Under the pieces are notes generated by a model. The model was not told where the DNA came from. It saw only the letters and a list, made by a program, of their open reading frames with translations, and ran no database searches. The translations under genes were made by a program, and so were the position numbers. Positions 1 through 13,800 of a stretch of 64,000 bases of DNA are shown here, piece after piece. The DNA is from Varroa destructor (taxonomy: Eukaryota; Arthropoda; Arachnida; Mesostigmata; Varroidae). Location: positions 10,386,503 through 10,450,502 of the forward strand of contig NW_019211455.1 of NCBI RefSeq assembly GCF_002443255.2, written 5' to 3'. How positions within the stretch are numbered: position 1 is the first letter of the stretch; every line of letters begins with the position of its first letter.

Positions 1-1058
1 GGGACGATGATCATTCGACTAGTCATGCATAGCATTTCGAAGTAATATCAAACATGTACCGAACCATGGCCCGAGCTGAAAAAGGGGTCCAGGGTTTAGT
101 GGGTGAGAGTCCCACAGTACCGGACAAAGAGCAGTCATGTCCTGCCTACGTTCGGTCTGCATAGTGCATTTGCCCTTAACCTCCAAAAAAAAAAACAAAA
201 AAAAAGTCATGCATAGCATCCCTGAGTACCTCCTAACAGATATGAAGTTTACGTCTCAGCTATGACGTGACGATACGTCTAAATCTATAGTGTAAACAAC
301 ATCCCAAAATAAGTTATCAGAAGCTACTTGAAAGTCGAGCATGCATATCAAGCATGTCGTTATCTTATCTATAAAAGCGCTAACCGTGTATCGGTAAAAG
401 TTAAAGAAATTTAAGCACACCAAGCCAGGCAATTGCCATTAATGGTGGATTTGGAGATTACTCGGTAATTCGAATAGGTTGGATTTACTGATTGACTTGC
501 GGAACAACTATTAGACAAATTTAGCCTTCCAAAAAGACGGACATATTGGAAAGATCTTTTCTCCTCATACGGACCACCACAGTCTTCTTTTAAAACATTT
601 TATACGAGTAACAAGAGTAGCTTGATTTACCCACACAGGTTATCTAGTACGTCTGGTTGACCTGATTCAAATAGGTTGTATCAGAAAATTTTATAAACTG
701 CCATTTTGAATCCTACAAAAGTATGCCCCAGAAATGCATACGTTTCAATCGGAAATCTTTATTTAGCATAGAGTTATTTTCCGTACAGACATTACAGCTG
801 TCCAGTTTCCGATAAGACAGTTGGCAATTCCACGGACAATTGATCCCTGAGGGGAGCCATATGTGGCAAAATTAGAGCACTATAAAGTGCTCAAATGAGC
901 GAAAGGCTGAATAGGCGATACATGCCCCGAGGCATTGGGGAAAAGTGGACGACTTGTTTAGCTTGAGGCAACCGACCAAGCTAATCGTGTTGCGGCCGGC
1001 CTAATTGCCTCGTAGGTGTTACGGCTATTGCATCTGTTTTGTCACATTGAGAGCGGAA

Positions 1059-1077
1059 GGGGGCGGGGGGGGGGGGG
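1059..1077 (+). repeat. G-tract with single C interruption (copy 1)
   Basis: Five Gs, one C, then thirteen Gs. It matches the tract at 2148-2166 in the G5-C-G13 pattern, and both could form G-quadruplexes. Confidence 0.9.
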
Positions 1078-1438
1078 CAGATTCTTTTCAATCAGCTACC
1101 ATATAGGGCTACACACAGAATGCGACGCGTTCACTTAAACCGGGTCGATTGGTTAGGCGCGTCGCTCGCTCAATAAGTGCCGTCATATGGCAATGACGGA
1201 CCAATTATATGTCGGCTTCACTTTCTCCTATATGGGGTCTACTTTATCCTCGGCGTTTGTGGGTAGCATTATAGCACGTGGGTAGAGGCCTTTGCAGTTT
1301 CCTGTCAATGAGGGTCTTCTGTTTTGTATTCATAGAAGCTTTTTTCCAGTGTGTGCAATTTAACACTGCCGTTAAGGATATAAAACTTAAGGGAATTAAG
1401 CAAATAGGCTCAGGAATAAATTTGTCGTTGAATTATGT

Positions 1439-1451
1439 GCGCGCGCGCGCG
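1439..1451 (+). repeat. GC dinucleotide run
   Basis: Six alternating GC units, a potential Z-DNA-forming stretch, within AT-rich surroundings. Confidence 0.85.
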
Positions 1452-2147
1452 GCAGTCGATAATTACAGTTTGGCCGGTGCAAAAGCTGAACTGCAACTGA
1501 AATGAGAGAGAAAAATGGAATCTCTAATTAGGTTAAGGTTAGAAAGGCTAAATGATGCATCGGCTATAGATTAGCGAAAATAGAGCTCCCTGCCTTAGTA
1601 ACAGAGACGAAATGTCGGTTCCGAAAGTTATTTTTATCAGACAGGTTAGAAACGTCCTGCAGCTCGAGCTGGCGTATTTTTCTAAAGAAGATTTTTGATG
1701 TACTAAGTCGTCCATAATAAGCACCATGCTCCTATTTTTGTTGTATAAGCGACTTTTTCCCATAATATTTATAGCAACTTACATTGCGCTACCTCGGACC
1801 CGCTCGACAGAATTTTGCAGGACACTATAGGCCAAAAGCATGCCTCTAATCGAAATTTTCTGATAATTCAATCAATGACTATAAATGAAAAAAAGTCTCT
1901 ATTTATAACACAAAACATCGGTATCCACTGGTCTGAATAATTTCTACTCCGTGGTAGCACTTGTTTCCATACGTTGGTTTTGGTGCTAATAATATCTTAA
2001 CCTTTATATCGCTATCATTTCCCATATAGGAAATGATAGAGATATAAATAGTAATTATAGTAATTACCAAATAAACCAGTCGCTAGAGTATGTTTGCGGT
2101 ACACCCTTGTTCTGAATCCACACAAACTGTATAATATCAGGTCTACC

Positions 2148-2166
2148 GGGGGCGGGGGGGGGGGGG
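2148..2166 (+). repeat. G-tract with single C interruption (copy 2) followed by TG repeat
   Basis: The same G5-C-G13 arrangement as the tract about 1.1 kb upstream, followed by a short TG repeat. Confidence 0.9.
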
Positions 2167-3076
2167 TGTGTGTCGTACATCGTATGTGAAACAGTAATCC
2201 ATGTTTACTACTATTATGTTGCTGATTGGTTTCATGCATTAGAGTTTTCACCGCGGTATTTATTGAAATAGGGCAAATAACAGGTGTCCGATTATGTGGA
2301 TCACGTATACGCAAGAGGACACGTTACTACCAGGAACAAAGTTCGTTCTCCCACTCGATTGTAACCGTTGGTAGGATTTCATGCAGCGGTAGTGAAATGC
2401 CGAAGGACATTGATTTGGCAGTACATATGTATAGTAACAAACAATATTCTATTAGCGGTGCCACAATAGCGGTCGTGTGACGGCATCGTTGCATTGTTCT
2501 ATAGCCTTCAGCCGGAACGTTCCATGTGCATACACGAATAGAGCTAGAATCTAGAATACATATATCTAGCCAAATTTTTCTATTCGATTCGTCAAGACGG
2601 CCGAAGTGTTACTGGCCAGGGCTGTTGGCTTAACGCGACATTAAATTTTGGCGGGAAACCGGTTAATCCGTGGGACCGGATATATGTAAGTTGGCTTACG
2701 AGCTCGGCGCGTGCCAGCCGGATCGTAACAGGAGGCTTAACAAACTGGCACCGCACAGTACAGGATGTACTCCACGGTTAGATACATATATACAGCGATA
2801 GAAACGATACCAGAAACGCTATTTACAACATTAGACAGCGTCTAGTTACGTTACGCGTCTCTGTGTTCACTGGCGAAGACGATCACGATAGTTCAGCATA
2901 TCTATTCTCTAATGTTTTACAGGAGACGGTACAACATCGAAAGTCGACGTGGTCTGGGAGTTGTACACAGGTGGCCGACAGTGGCGCCGATAACAAGCTA
3001 CCGACGACTAGGACTAGACAACGTGAACACAACACTATTCAAAATAGAAAAAAATAGACAATAGAAAAACAAAAAA

Positions 3077-3093
3077 ATATATATATATATATA
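3077..3093 (+). repeat. AT dinucleotide run after an A-tract
   Basis: About eight AT units following seven adenines. Confidence 0.85.
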
Positions 3094-5194
3094 ATAAATA
3101 GGGAACAGACGCCGAACGGGAAGAACCACGAAGCTAGAAACAGAAAAAAAACAACAGTTGCTACTGCTGCGGCCACTACCGAACTAACCCAGCTTTACAA
3201 GTGTAAACGGGGCTACATATATGAGTTTTCTCGTGGGTCATCCTCAGTCAGCGCGTGACTTTCATTATCTGTTGGAATATGTTGAATTCACGTACTACGG
3301 AGGCGTTTTTTCTAGCTAAGAACGTCTGGTATTGGCTAGTAAGCTATCGTTCGTTCGTCAAAATAATCACCTAACACACCCGTTTGTGAAGGCTTCGATA
3401 ATCTTATTAACTTCTAATTTGATTCGAAATTTTTTGCTGTTAAACAAAATATGTCTTTATTTGTCAACAAGAAGTTGGATAGGCTCTGTTCAATAGCGAA
3501 CCGCTTATGTAGTCATTTCTTTGCAGGTTTTCAAATTAAACGACTGGTAAGATATTCGAAGAATTGAAGGTTCTTGTGACATATTTCTCTAAGTTAAGGA
3601 CAGGTGAAATAGTTCAAAGTCGGCCGCAGACACACTTCGTTTACCGTTGGAGGTTAGCCGTCAAAGCGAAATATTTGTTTTACATAAAAACATCTATATC
3701 TTTTAGGGCCTGGTAGAAAGCTAAGAACCTTACTGATATTTCTTCAAGTCAATTATATTGTTCAAAAAATTGTTATTTACGTAATATGGCGTCGTACGTA
3801 TTACGTACGATCAACGACGAGATGGCATCGTACGGTCAACCTTTATCACACATACCAGTGCTTTTACTATAAGTAATTGTGTATTATACCTGACTAAATA
3901 ATTGCGTGCCCAACGACACGCACGTTATATCGCTGCAGTTTTCTTATGATTATAATTACCAAGTCATAGTTAATGCATAGCGGCCTTAATCGTGCGACCA
4001 ACATATGGAGAATGGGGGCTATCGTTGTGACTTAGTCAGGTCGGTCTATGCCTATTTGAAATGAACGCTTATAAGCAAAACTGTAATAGGACTGTAATTC
4101 ATGTCCTATCCTACCAAATCTAGGACAAGACCAAAGTAACCAAAATAGTTTTTTTTTTTTCTGCTGACAAATTCTCTTATAGCGCTCATGCTTTGTTTAG
4201 ACGAATACTGTAACATTATTATTGTTGTTTTTATGTAGATAAGAAACTGAAACGCGGACCTAACTCTTAATGTCATAATGTAACTAGCTTCGTCTGTGAT
4301 GTAAAAAAAAACACCTGAATATTTGAATCTGTTTAAAATTACATGTTTACGTAAGACATACTGAAGAACGTGGTACAATCAAACTAGGTATGTATTTGTG
4401 TAATAGATAAAAGCATTATCTATTACAAGTTAAACTCTATAAACACGTATCAAAGCAATGCGTTTGTGTTCTGGGAGACATCGCGGTTGTTGCGTCAGAG
4501 TCACAACATCCCAATGGTACAGATAACAAAGGTAAAAAGTCACAACGGTAATAAATGATGGAAAAAAAGTATGATGAATGTTATTTCCTTCACTGTTAAT
4601 TAATGAAGATAATAATAATAATGAATTGTTTTACATACGCATTGATTGAAGGCTTCTTTTTTGCGTTGCTGTGCAATCGAAATCTGTAATAATTAATATA
4701 AATCTAATGCTGATCGTGGCAATAGGCTTATAAATGATATGAATATATGCCCGTAATAGAACAGAGGTAGATCATGTAGTTTCAAGGCAAGATGGCGGCT
4801 TGATCAACTCGCTCGACAATAGTATGAATATCAATTCCCGGATCTAGCGACTTCTTCACTGCGGTGTGTTTAATTTAACGACACGATCTACTCCTCTGTG
4901 CCTTATGAGTTACTTGAAGAGCTACGAATCTCACAACGCTGGGACGGACACTTACACAGAACAGACAGCCCTATCAAATACACGACCCGAGCCGTGTATA
5001 TGCTATCCCCATGTTCAACCGCGTGTGAAGGCGTTTTTATTATAGTTACAACTTCGCCAACAACAGCGAGTTCTGCAAAGCGCGATGCACCGGACGACGG
5101 AGCTCAGGCGAGCTTGAATTTAGCCTACTTACTACTAGAATGCTTAGACTTCAGAGTCAAAATGGCTAAAACAATTCATATTGAATTTGTAGTT

Positions 5195-5215
5195 AAAAAA
5201 AAAAAAAAAAAAAAA
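5195..5215 (+). repeat. A21 homopolymer
   Basis: Twenty-one consecutive adenines inside an otherwise open but unsupported frame. Confidence 0.9.
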
Positions 5216-5749
5216 GCTTCGTTTTACAAACCTAGAGACTACACCGTGATTACAACGGACCAAATTCAGTCATATATGAATGCAATGATAAACCCGTGAA
5301 CTAGGTGTATATCGGTTTGAATGAACTGTTTTAAAAAACCAACAGCCGAATTCGTCCTTTTAGCTAGTAGTTCTTTACGGCTGGATGATTCTTTTTATCA
5401 CAGGATTCATTTATCTAACAAGAGAGACGTATCTCTATTACTCCGGGTACACCTAGGCTGCGCCTTCATGTAATCGCCTAAGCATACGAACAAACAGCTT
5501 ATTAAGTAGGCAAATGATTAGGTCTAATAATAACTGTAGAGCGAAAATTCTAGCAGGCTTAAGTGATTGTTTTGCTCCATCAAGTTGGCAACTTGTTCAC
5601 GGCACAAATGTCAATTTTCCATAGAATCAATTAACAAGTTCGTACGATTTCGCAATCGAATATTTCTCAAGCGGCACAGATAAACTGAGCTCTCATCAAC
5701 CGCCTCAGCGAGTACAATTTGCAATAGCATATGACCGATCGCTCACTTC

Positions 5750-6950
5750 CCGTCGGAGCTAGAAGCGGTGCTCAATGCTAAGTGAACGAGAAAGAATAAA
5801 CGATAAGGGGAAAAGGAAACCAATTGGGAACGCAGAGTCATTCCGCCATCTTATTTTACCCTTGATGTATACCGCTTGATCATGTAGTTGTTCCTGCTAC
5901 TGCTGGCTCTCGCTACGGTCACCGCTAAATGAGTCGGCCGCGCCACCACCGCTTTGAGCCAATTTAAGATTTGTGAGAATTCGAGTTTTTTGTACCCGGT
6001 CCCCGTTGCTTTTCTCCTTTCCAGCCCTCGCCTAACAACTCGCCTCTGCACACAGTTTCCATTCTTTGCTCCTACGGTAGAGGTCAGGAACCCCCCGATA
6101 TTTCACCCGCGCTCTGCTGCTTTGCGTGATTATGGAGCGAACCCGCTCTCCGTAACTGCAGCTTTAAGCCTCACTACCCTCTGGACCCGTGCTGTCATCT
6201 CCGGTTTTGACGCTCCTATTAAGAATACACGGGCTACTCCCCCCTTTAGAATCGCGCGCGCGTAACGCAAATCTGAGTTTGACACGTCGTTGACCAGGGG
6301 AGGAAACTGGGGACGGCAAAAGCGGTAATAGTAAAATGGTGGGTGGGGTGCGCGGATCGAAACAACAAAGAGAGCCGCGCTGCCTAGAGAAGGCTGCGTT
6401 GTGGCCTGGTTTGTCGCTCCGCCAGGAGCACCAGCAACGGCCTTTTACTGCCGCTGGCTAATCGTTCTGTAGGCCCATCTCATCCACGTCTTTGTCACTC
6501 TTCGCTCTTTATCTGTGAATGTGAAGGTAGCAGTAAAAAAACGAAGTTTGTAGCGCGTATCGGTGGTCGCAGTGCGAGATACGGCAGCGAACGAGCTGCC
6601 ACAGGCACTGCCACTCCAGACTCTACATATTACATTAGTTTACTATTAGTCTACCGATCCACTGACGCCAGTAGCTTTCGCGGCAGTTGGCATACACCTC
6701 GCGAAGATGCTGTGAAGCCGAGTCTGTGTCAGGCTCGTCGCAGGCTTTACCTAATGTCGAGTGAAGTGCAATGTAGTCTGCTACTATTTTGCGAGAAATG
6801 GGTGAAGTGGGAAAAGGAACGGGACTTCGCTGAGGTGTTTAATTAGTTTCAGTTAGTGGAGCACGGGGTTAGAGGCGAAGGTGGGAAACCACGAACAGAG
6901 AAAAGGGTTGCGGAAGCCTCGCGTGCGAGCAATGACTTTCGTAATTAGTA
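5750..6950. promoter_or_regulatory. CpG-richer island, possible promoter / 5' exon region
   Basis: Base composition rises well above the flanks, with frequent CG dinucleotides including a CG-repeat at 6252-6262. Several frames stay open on both strands, as expected from GC content alone. Such islands in AT-rich arthropod DNA often mark 5' ends. No recognisable coding exon starts in it. Confidence 0.3.
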
Positions 6951-9900
6951 ACGGCTTCATTCGCTCGTTGGATGGCTACTACGAAGCTGCACGCGCCGCA
7001 TGGCTATGCCATATTTCAATCACGGCTGCTTCTTAATGGAAAAGAATCTACTGAGGGGCCGATCATAATGTTAAACGTTATTGCTGATAAAATGGGCTCC
7101 GTCCGCGTATCGGCCTATGGAACAGGCAAGTATATTCTGCTATTTGATAGGCATATTCCGCTGTAACGTGCATTTACGGAGCAATTCAAAATACATAAAT
7201 CAACAACTAAAAAAGGTCTACGAAATGTTGCTTGTAGCAATTTTGAGGTCGTAGGAAAGCTGAGATTAATTACGGAAAGTTCTTTATTGTTAGTCATTGG
7301 CATCGAAAGCGGCAAGGAATTATCAGAGACAATTCCTACCCGTCACGTTGTCTTATATAATGAAATTCGCCATAAAAAAGAAAAAGATGATCCGAACGGA
7401 TACGTAAACCAATTGACAGTCCAACGTAACAAATGTCTGTGCTAGGCATCGAATTCTAATTAGGCCAGTATCGCTCACATACCGGTAAGCTCTACGTAGT
7501 TTTGCCGAAAAGGTAATCCTGCTGGGTTTCTTTCTGGGGTCCTTTCTGCATTAGGCAATTGGACAATAAAGGCATGCATTGTTATAGTATAGAAGTTCAG
7601 TAGTTAAGCAATAGAATTCTAATTCGATACTAATAAAAACAGTTTGTGTTTTTTCGAAATGATGAATACTATTATCACATAGTTACATGATTACGGTTGG
7701 CAAAAAAGTCCGCGCACAGCTGTTTGCTTGAAGGATCTTTTAGCTAGAAGTTCGAGAATACTCCTAAACTTCCCTCGCTGCTCAGAAATGTACGGTTTGA
7801 CTTTTTGGTTACGACAGAGTGACAAATAATCGCCACTCAGCTTTTATCAAGCTAAACTATTCTATCTATAGCTATACAGTGCCCTTCAAAACACGTCGCA
7901 TACGGGTAGCGACGGGCAAATCTATTTCTTGCACTAGAAGTAGTATTATGTACAAAAGCATTACCGTAAACGTATTACGTCAATCCAAAGCAAAGTTCCA
8001 TGTTCCAGAAAATAGCTGAATACTAGAAAATGATAGTGTTAGACATCGTTGTCAGACAAAGTGTCCAATCGTATATATCCTGCTGGCGGACAAGAGTCAA
8101 TTGAACCCTACCTGAAATAGGGGTGAGCAATGTGATGATGCAAGACTGAGCGATGAAGGCATTTCGAGGAAGCCATATATGCTACGCGACTACTATCGGG
8201 CAAAGGGTCAGCATTAGCTCACAGTGAGAAGGGAAGCGCCAACACTGGGCAATATTATTTATTGTTAGCCTATGCATCGTTTGAAGCTGAGATCTGTAAT
8301 GTATTGTATTTGAATTCACGAAGCGCGGAACAATCCATGAAGATCTGCTAATGATGCTATGCAAGAATGACCTCATACTGACTGGTCATATCTACGTAGG
8401 CAGTTAATAAGGTGCAAAGAAAAAGAGGTTAATTGAACCAATATTGTAGCTTTCTATCAAATTCGTTCTAGCTTTCTGAATAAAAGATGACAAGAAACAA
8501 ATCATACCTTCAATGCAGTCTGCTAATGAAGCTGAAATGTCGTTACCATAGCAGACGAATCTTTTGGGCAAAATTGAGTCACTAATCATCACGGATATTC
8601 CCCATGTGGGTTCACACAGGAATTTTAACGGGACATAGAAACACACTATCTTGAAGCTTACCAGTCCAAGCTGTCGGTGGTAGGCCGAAGCAGACAAACA
8701 CGCTTACGGCTGTACGATTGAATAATTAATTAATATTATTAATTATCTTGATAATATTTGATAATTGCCTTCATCTCGATTTTCCTCCACTAGCTAAACA
8801 AATATAAAAACTGAAAATTCGTCTGTCATGGTCACGTACCCAGACGCATTATATAGTCCATACATCCTAAAAGCGTAATCAATGAAAAACAGGTGTATAC
8901 AAACGTTTCGTAACGAATTGTTTGTAACTGAAAATTACTTAGTTCTTGCTATCGTTGTAGCTAAAGTTTCTAATACTTTGTAGATAATTTTATTTATCTT
9001 TTTTTCTATTTTATTTTATGATAATTTGATACAGCCGATTACGTTGCAATAGTTGAGAAACAGAATTTATTACTTGACCTACAACAGTTGCTGCAACATG
9101 TACCTTGTGCTGTGAATACTGCAATGTCTCTCCAGACCGTAATATGGCATCGTTTTCTTTCATGGATTTCTAGCTATTCAACTTGGAAAGTCCAATAAGT
9201 GTAACTTGTTTACGGTCATTTTGATACGGTGCATCCAGCGTCGACGGGTGTTCGGGTCCCAGCTGCCCGCAACGACGTCTACGGCTTTTGAGCAGATGCT
9301 GACAAAGATGATGCGGATTACGATAGTCCGTCTGCGCTATTAAGACAACAATTATTATTGGTATTATATGTAATGTTTGACTATAATTATTTCAACGTAC
9401 GATGATGCATATCTAGCCTCTATGCCAATTTCGTACGCCTTCATGGTGGTATTGCCTTTTTTGTCCTACTGCTGTATTTTCGGCCAGTTTTCTGGAATAG
9501 CAATTTCGCGCTGAACGAATAAGGTAACCTTGACCGTTCGGCTAAGATTGCGGGTCTAACTTCGGTAACGAAGTGCTCTGTATATTCATACGTGCACTAG
9601 CACATAACGTAACAGTAAGCTTATAGGGTAGTCATACGATAGGTTAAATAGCGCTATATCCCGTACAATAATACATGGACAACTGGCGTACAATGTTTCG
9701 ACCAGGGTTTCCATCGTTAGCTGATTGGGTATACAGCTATGGTTGCTAAATCCTTGTGTTGATTATGATGAATTACCATCGTTTCTTTATTCATTCATAA
9801 TATAATACCTCAGACATGACTTCGGGTGTCACAGACGGGAGTGTACCAAGTGCTTGATCTTCTACGAATGAACGGATTGATCAGTACTTGATTGATAGGT

Positions 9901-12900
9901 GCTCGCCAACGACAAATGATAGACGCTGAGTTTCTTCGATATTGTTGAATACAAACTTTGTGCCTTAAGATTGGTACGTTTCTACCACATGGATACAAAC
10001 AACCAGCAGAGCGGATTAACAAACAAAATTACTATGTCACGTTGTGCGTCAGTCGTCTGCGTACCATTACTTCACGCAGACTCATGGCGTTCACATAAAG
10101 CTTTTGTTAGCGATGTACAGGTGAGCACAAATAAGAGGCATATAACAAGTCTCTTAGAAAGTGGCCAGTATTTGTCGAATATTATTTGTTTGTGTCCGTA
10201 GTCATTATGAAAATGAGTTAAATGACAGGAAGAAGGATCATGTGGTCTCAACAAAAGAGTTCCCTTTAATTTACAGCTTTTGATTAGTATTCATTTTAAC
10301 ACGGACGGTAAACGATCACCTTTTACACGCGGGAACCCATTGTGAAAATACTGAGGTGAGGATACACATTGCCAGGCGCCTATATATGGCACCTGTTTAC
10401 TACTATACCTCCAATATAGCAATGCTAAAAAGGTCATTCGTTCTCGGCCTTTCTCTGGTGACGTATCCGTTATCGGTGGGGGTATCAGACGTAGTTTCTA
10501 TACGATAGCTGCCGCATTCACGCGGTCGAGGTGTAATGTATCTGTACATAAATAGATGACTCTCGTCACTTGATCCACCAGTAAAGAGTCCAAGGTTCAA
10601 CCTGTCTCTTCTACCGGAGCTTACTTTAAATCACCATCTGCAGCTTCAGAGCGACACCTAAAATGGTGCTCTTCTAGCAATATGCGTTAGCCTGCCGTGA
10701 TAGATCTTCGATATGGCAATATCAGTTCAATAAAATAAAGCTAAGCAAATTCTGGATCAGATTTGGCTAATCTTCTTCTCTATTCTTTAGCCTTCTGTTG
10801 ACGTTTCGCGGCCCCCGTTTGCGGTTGCATAACAGTACAATATTCTGTCTACGTTCTTCCAGAACTAGAAAATCAGCTTTCCATGAAGGACGAGTCATTT
10901 TCGTTTTATAATATTCGTACGGCTTGACATGAAGTGGAAAGTTACCTCAGGTTACACGCGTAATGCAACTGTAGTGAACGCGGGAAGTTGTCGTCAATTT
11001 CAATGGGTTGTGTAAGCATAAGTTAGCTGCAATCGGTATCGTAGGTGGCAACGTTTTTTCCCTTCAGAGCGTAAAAGTTGCGTACCGCTTGTTGGAGTGT
11101 AGAACATGCCAAGTACGTTAAGGCTGTATGGTTACTGCCTTGACCCGTTCTTAGGAGACTGGTGTCACTTGGTCCAACTTCAACAGGACTGGGGTCGGAA
11201 TGTATAGGAAACCCTTTGAAACGCATTGTTGCTTAGTTCTTACCGTGAACGTAATAGTCGCCGAGATAACTGCGAACACAGACGTTTTTTCAGAAAGGCT
11301 CTAGTGCATACTTTTTATGATACAGTCTTATCTCGATCATAATGCCGCTATGACAACTAACGGTTTGTCGCCTTCTGCTAGTCGGAGCTTTATAGTCATT
11401 CTATTAGCTAGCAGTAGGCACTCCGGAGATCTGACCACGTTGATATATAAAAGCGATTCTGTCTACCAGCGGACTGGACGCGCTCGATAACCTTTTATGA
11501 CGCTCATTGTGTTTCTTCACGGCTATAGCTAGAAACATGCCATTTTGACTTTCCGCTAATTTCTGCCGGCGATTTACGGGGTTAGCTTGAAACATCTTAG
11601 AATTGAGTACAGTCATAAAAGGCCCAATTCACACGTTTTTTTTTTCATCTACAAGCCGCTGACTGTCACAGCTGATCGTCGTTAACAAAACGAAGTACAT
11701 TTACTCAGGGCATGCGATTCAAGCTTCGTTATCTAACATCATTCGGAATGATAACATATTCATTTACGAATTAGAGCACTGTGCACACAATATAAAAAAA
11801 AAAAAAAAAAAGTTATTTGTTTGTACTAAATCATTGAGTGAAAATAACTCTATTTTTAGTATATTATGTTTGTAAAATACCGACTGTGCTATCACCGTGA
11901 AAATTCAGTTGTCGTAAAACAGGAATTTGGAGGGTTAGAGCAGGTATAGCTCTAACATCTTCGAATATGTAGAAAGTAGTAGTTTTCAGATCGTAGAAAA
12001 TTAACGATTATTTAGATAGGGGAAATCCGCTCGGCGGTATCATAGAGAAAGCTCAAAATATTAGTTCAAACAGAAGGAAATTCCTCGGATAGATATCTTC
12101 AGACTGATTCCTTTGAAAATAGAAAAAGATAAAATACTGTAATATAGAACTTCGAGGAACTATCAGAGGGGCGCAAACAATGATCAAAGGCATACTGTGG
12201 TGCAGCTTTACAGGTTCAAATGATAGTTATCATCAATGAATCCTTTGCAGCTATAAAACATTGTACTAATAAAGGAAATATATAATGAGAACTGTTTGTA
12301 CTACGAACTACTACTAGTCTACGGTAGAAGTTAGTAATTGTCGTCAGTTAAACATGTGTCTGTTGCGTCATTGTCAATACATTACGTAAACGAAGTCATA
12401 AGTTCCTGCTCAGCCGATTTGATACGCGAATAGAGGTTTAATTAATTTATTAACATCCGCAGCGGGAGAGATACTCGAGCGGTTAGCTCCTGTAAGAATA
12501 TAGAAATGCTTTCGCTTACTGAGCATAGGGACACCTCAAGTGGACTAAGTGTGGATTTTAAGAAGGAATTAGATCGAAACTGCACGCCGAAAATACAGCG
12601 AGCAATGGGCTCGGAACGAACTCCATGATAGACACAGGACATGAACACGCACTCTGATTGTTAACATTGTATGGTATGACGAGCTTTATAACGGATCATA
12701 TGCCCTAGGCCTTCACCGCTCCTTCCAGTTTCAGCTATTATATATCGGTAAAGCACACGTGATTACAGAGTGCACTACGTGTTCCTTAGGTAGTGGGTAA
12801 CCAAAAAAATTTTGAAGGCATGATGATATTAGAAAAGTTATTGGCACAGTTTGTCAAAACAGGATCCAAGGAGCCAAGTGAACTTCCCCGCTCCAAGTTT

Positions 12901-13599
12901 TCAAGTAACAGTATAGGTGTTGCTCATCGTATGAGTTGATTTGTTGCACGTCTCGTAGAGGCCGTTCCGCGAGACTGCGGCTAATGGGTAGTCGTCCTCT
13001 GCCTCTGCGATACCCTCAACAAAGAGCTGTCTTTCGTGCTTAATGGAAATCTCACACTTGGATCCGGCAAGTGACAATCAGGAAAACGGTGAAAAAATCC
13101 GTTTTTTTCGAAAGAAAGTTCGAAATCGAATATAGAAATACCCTTTTTTTTTATGCCGGAGTCAGCCGTCTGAATTACTGCTTAACAGGAATAGCAGGAG
13201 TAAAGCTTGAAACACGTATTGAGTGCTAGCGGTTATAAGTAATCAGGAATAGAACAAGCTTAAAAGCTGTCGTGAAACCCCCGGTTTCGGTATTGCGCAG
13301 TACAAGCATGAAAACGTCTTCGCTAAACCCACAACATTCTAGCCAATACAGCACGAAATAATCGTCCTGGTATTATCAAACGTCACTGCAGATCTTTTAA
13401 ACATTTTAAAATAGGCTGCGCATAGCCAAAGAGTGTATGCTTTATGTAGGACTAAACCGTTGATTGGAAACTGATAATCTATCGGCTATCGGCTAAGACT
13501 TTTGTTCCCTAACCGCGTCCTAAACAGTAGCTATTTATTTGCTCTAGCCACTCGACTCATTCATGTGCCCCTGAGCAGCTCCGCATTTCGGAACTTGTT
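6951..13599. other. Non-coding stretch, no gene recognised
   Basis: No known protein motif is visible on either strand. A 66-codon frame without an early ATG (9143-9343, plus strand; RRRVFGSQLPATTSTAFEQM) is the most coding-like segment, but it has no further support. A T-run is at 11637-11645 and an A-run at 11794-11811. Confidence 0.55.
11794..11811 (+). repeat. A18 homopolymer
   Basis: Eighteen consecutive adenines in AT-rich sequence. Confidence 0.9.
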
Positions 13600-13800
13600 G
13601 TTAGTAAATAGCCTCGCGTCCTCCCGGCCAGCTACCGTTCCAAAGCCTGTGCGCCTCCATGGAGATTCTCCAAGAAGTCCTGGAACCCTGCTTCCATGGG
13701 ACTTAGGGCCCAAATTTGGCGACTTCGTGCTGTGTATGGACACTTACTTTCCGGACGGCAGTGGTCGGGTCATCCTATTCTCAATATACTAACCTCTCTC
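13600..13800. other. Short GC-rich block open in several frames
   Basis: About 200 bases are markedly richer in G+C than their surroundings and open in all three plus frames and one minus frame. None gives a product I recognise. It may be an exon, an old transposon fragment or simply local composition. Confidence 0.25.

Larger units (their letters stand above)
1..5749. other. Non-coding stretch, no gene recognised
   Basis: It contains homopolymer and dinucleotide repeats but no convincing coding frame. The longest frame (4898-5299) runs through a 21-base A-tract and looks accidental. Confidence 0.6.

Noticed and set aside
4898..5299. 133-codon plus-strand frame
   Set aside because: It runs through an A21 tract that only supplies lysines, shows no motif, and frames of this length are expected by chance here.
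13502..13792. 96-codon plus-strand frame
   Set aside because: The GC-rich block is open in several frames at once, so this frame is not distinguishable from composition.
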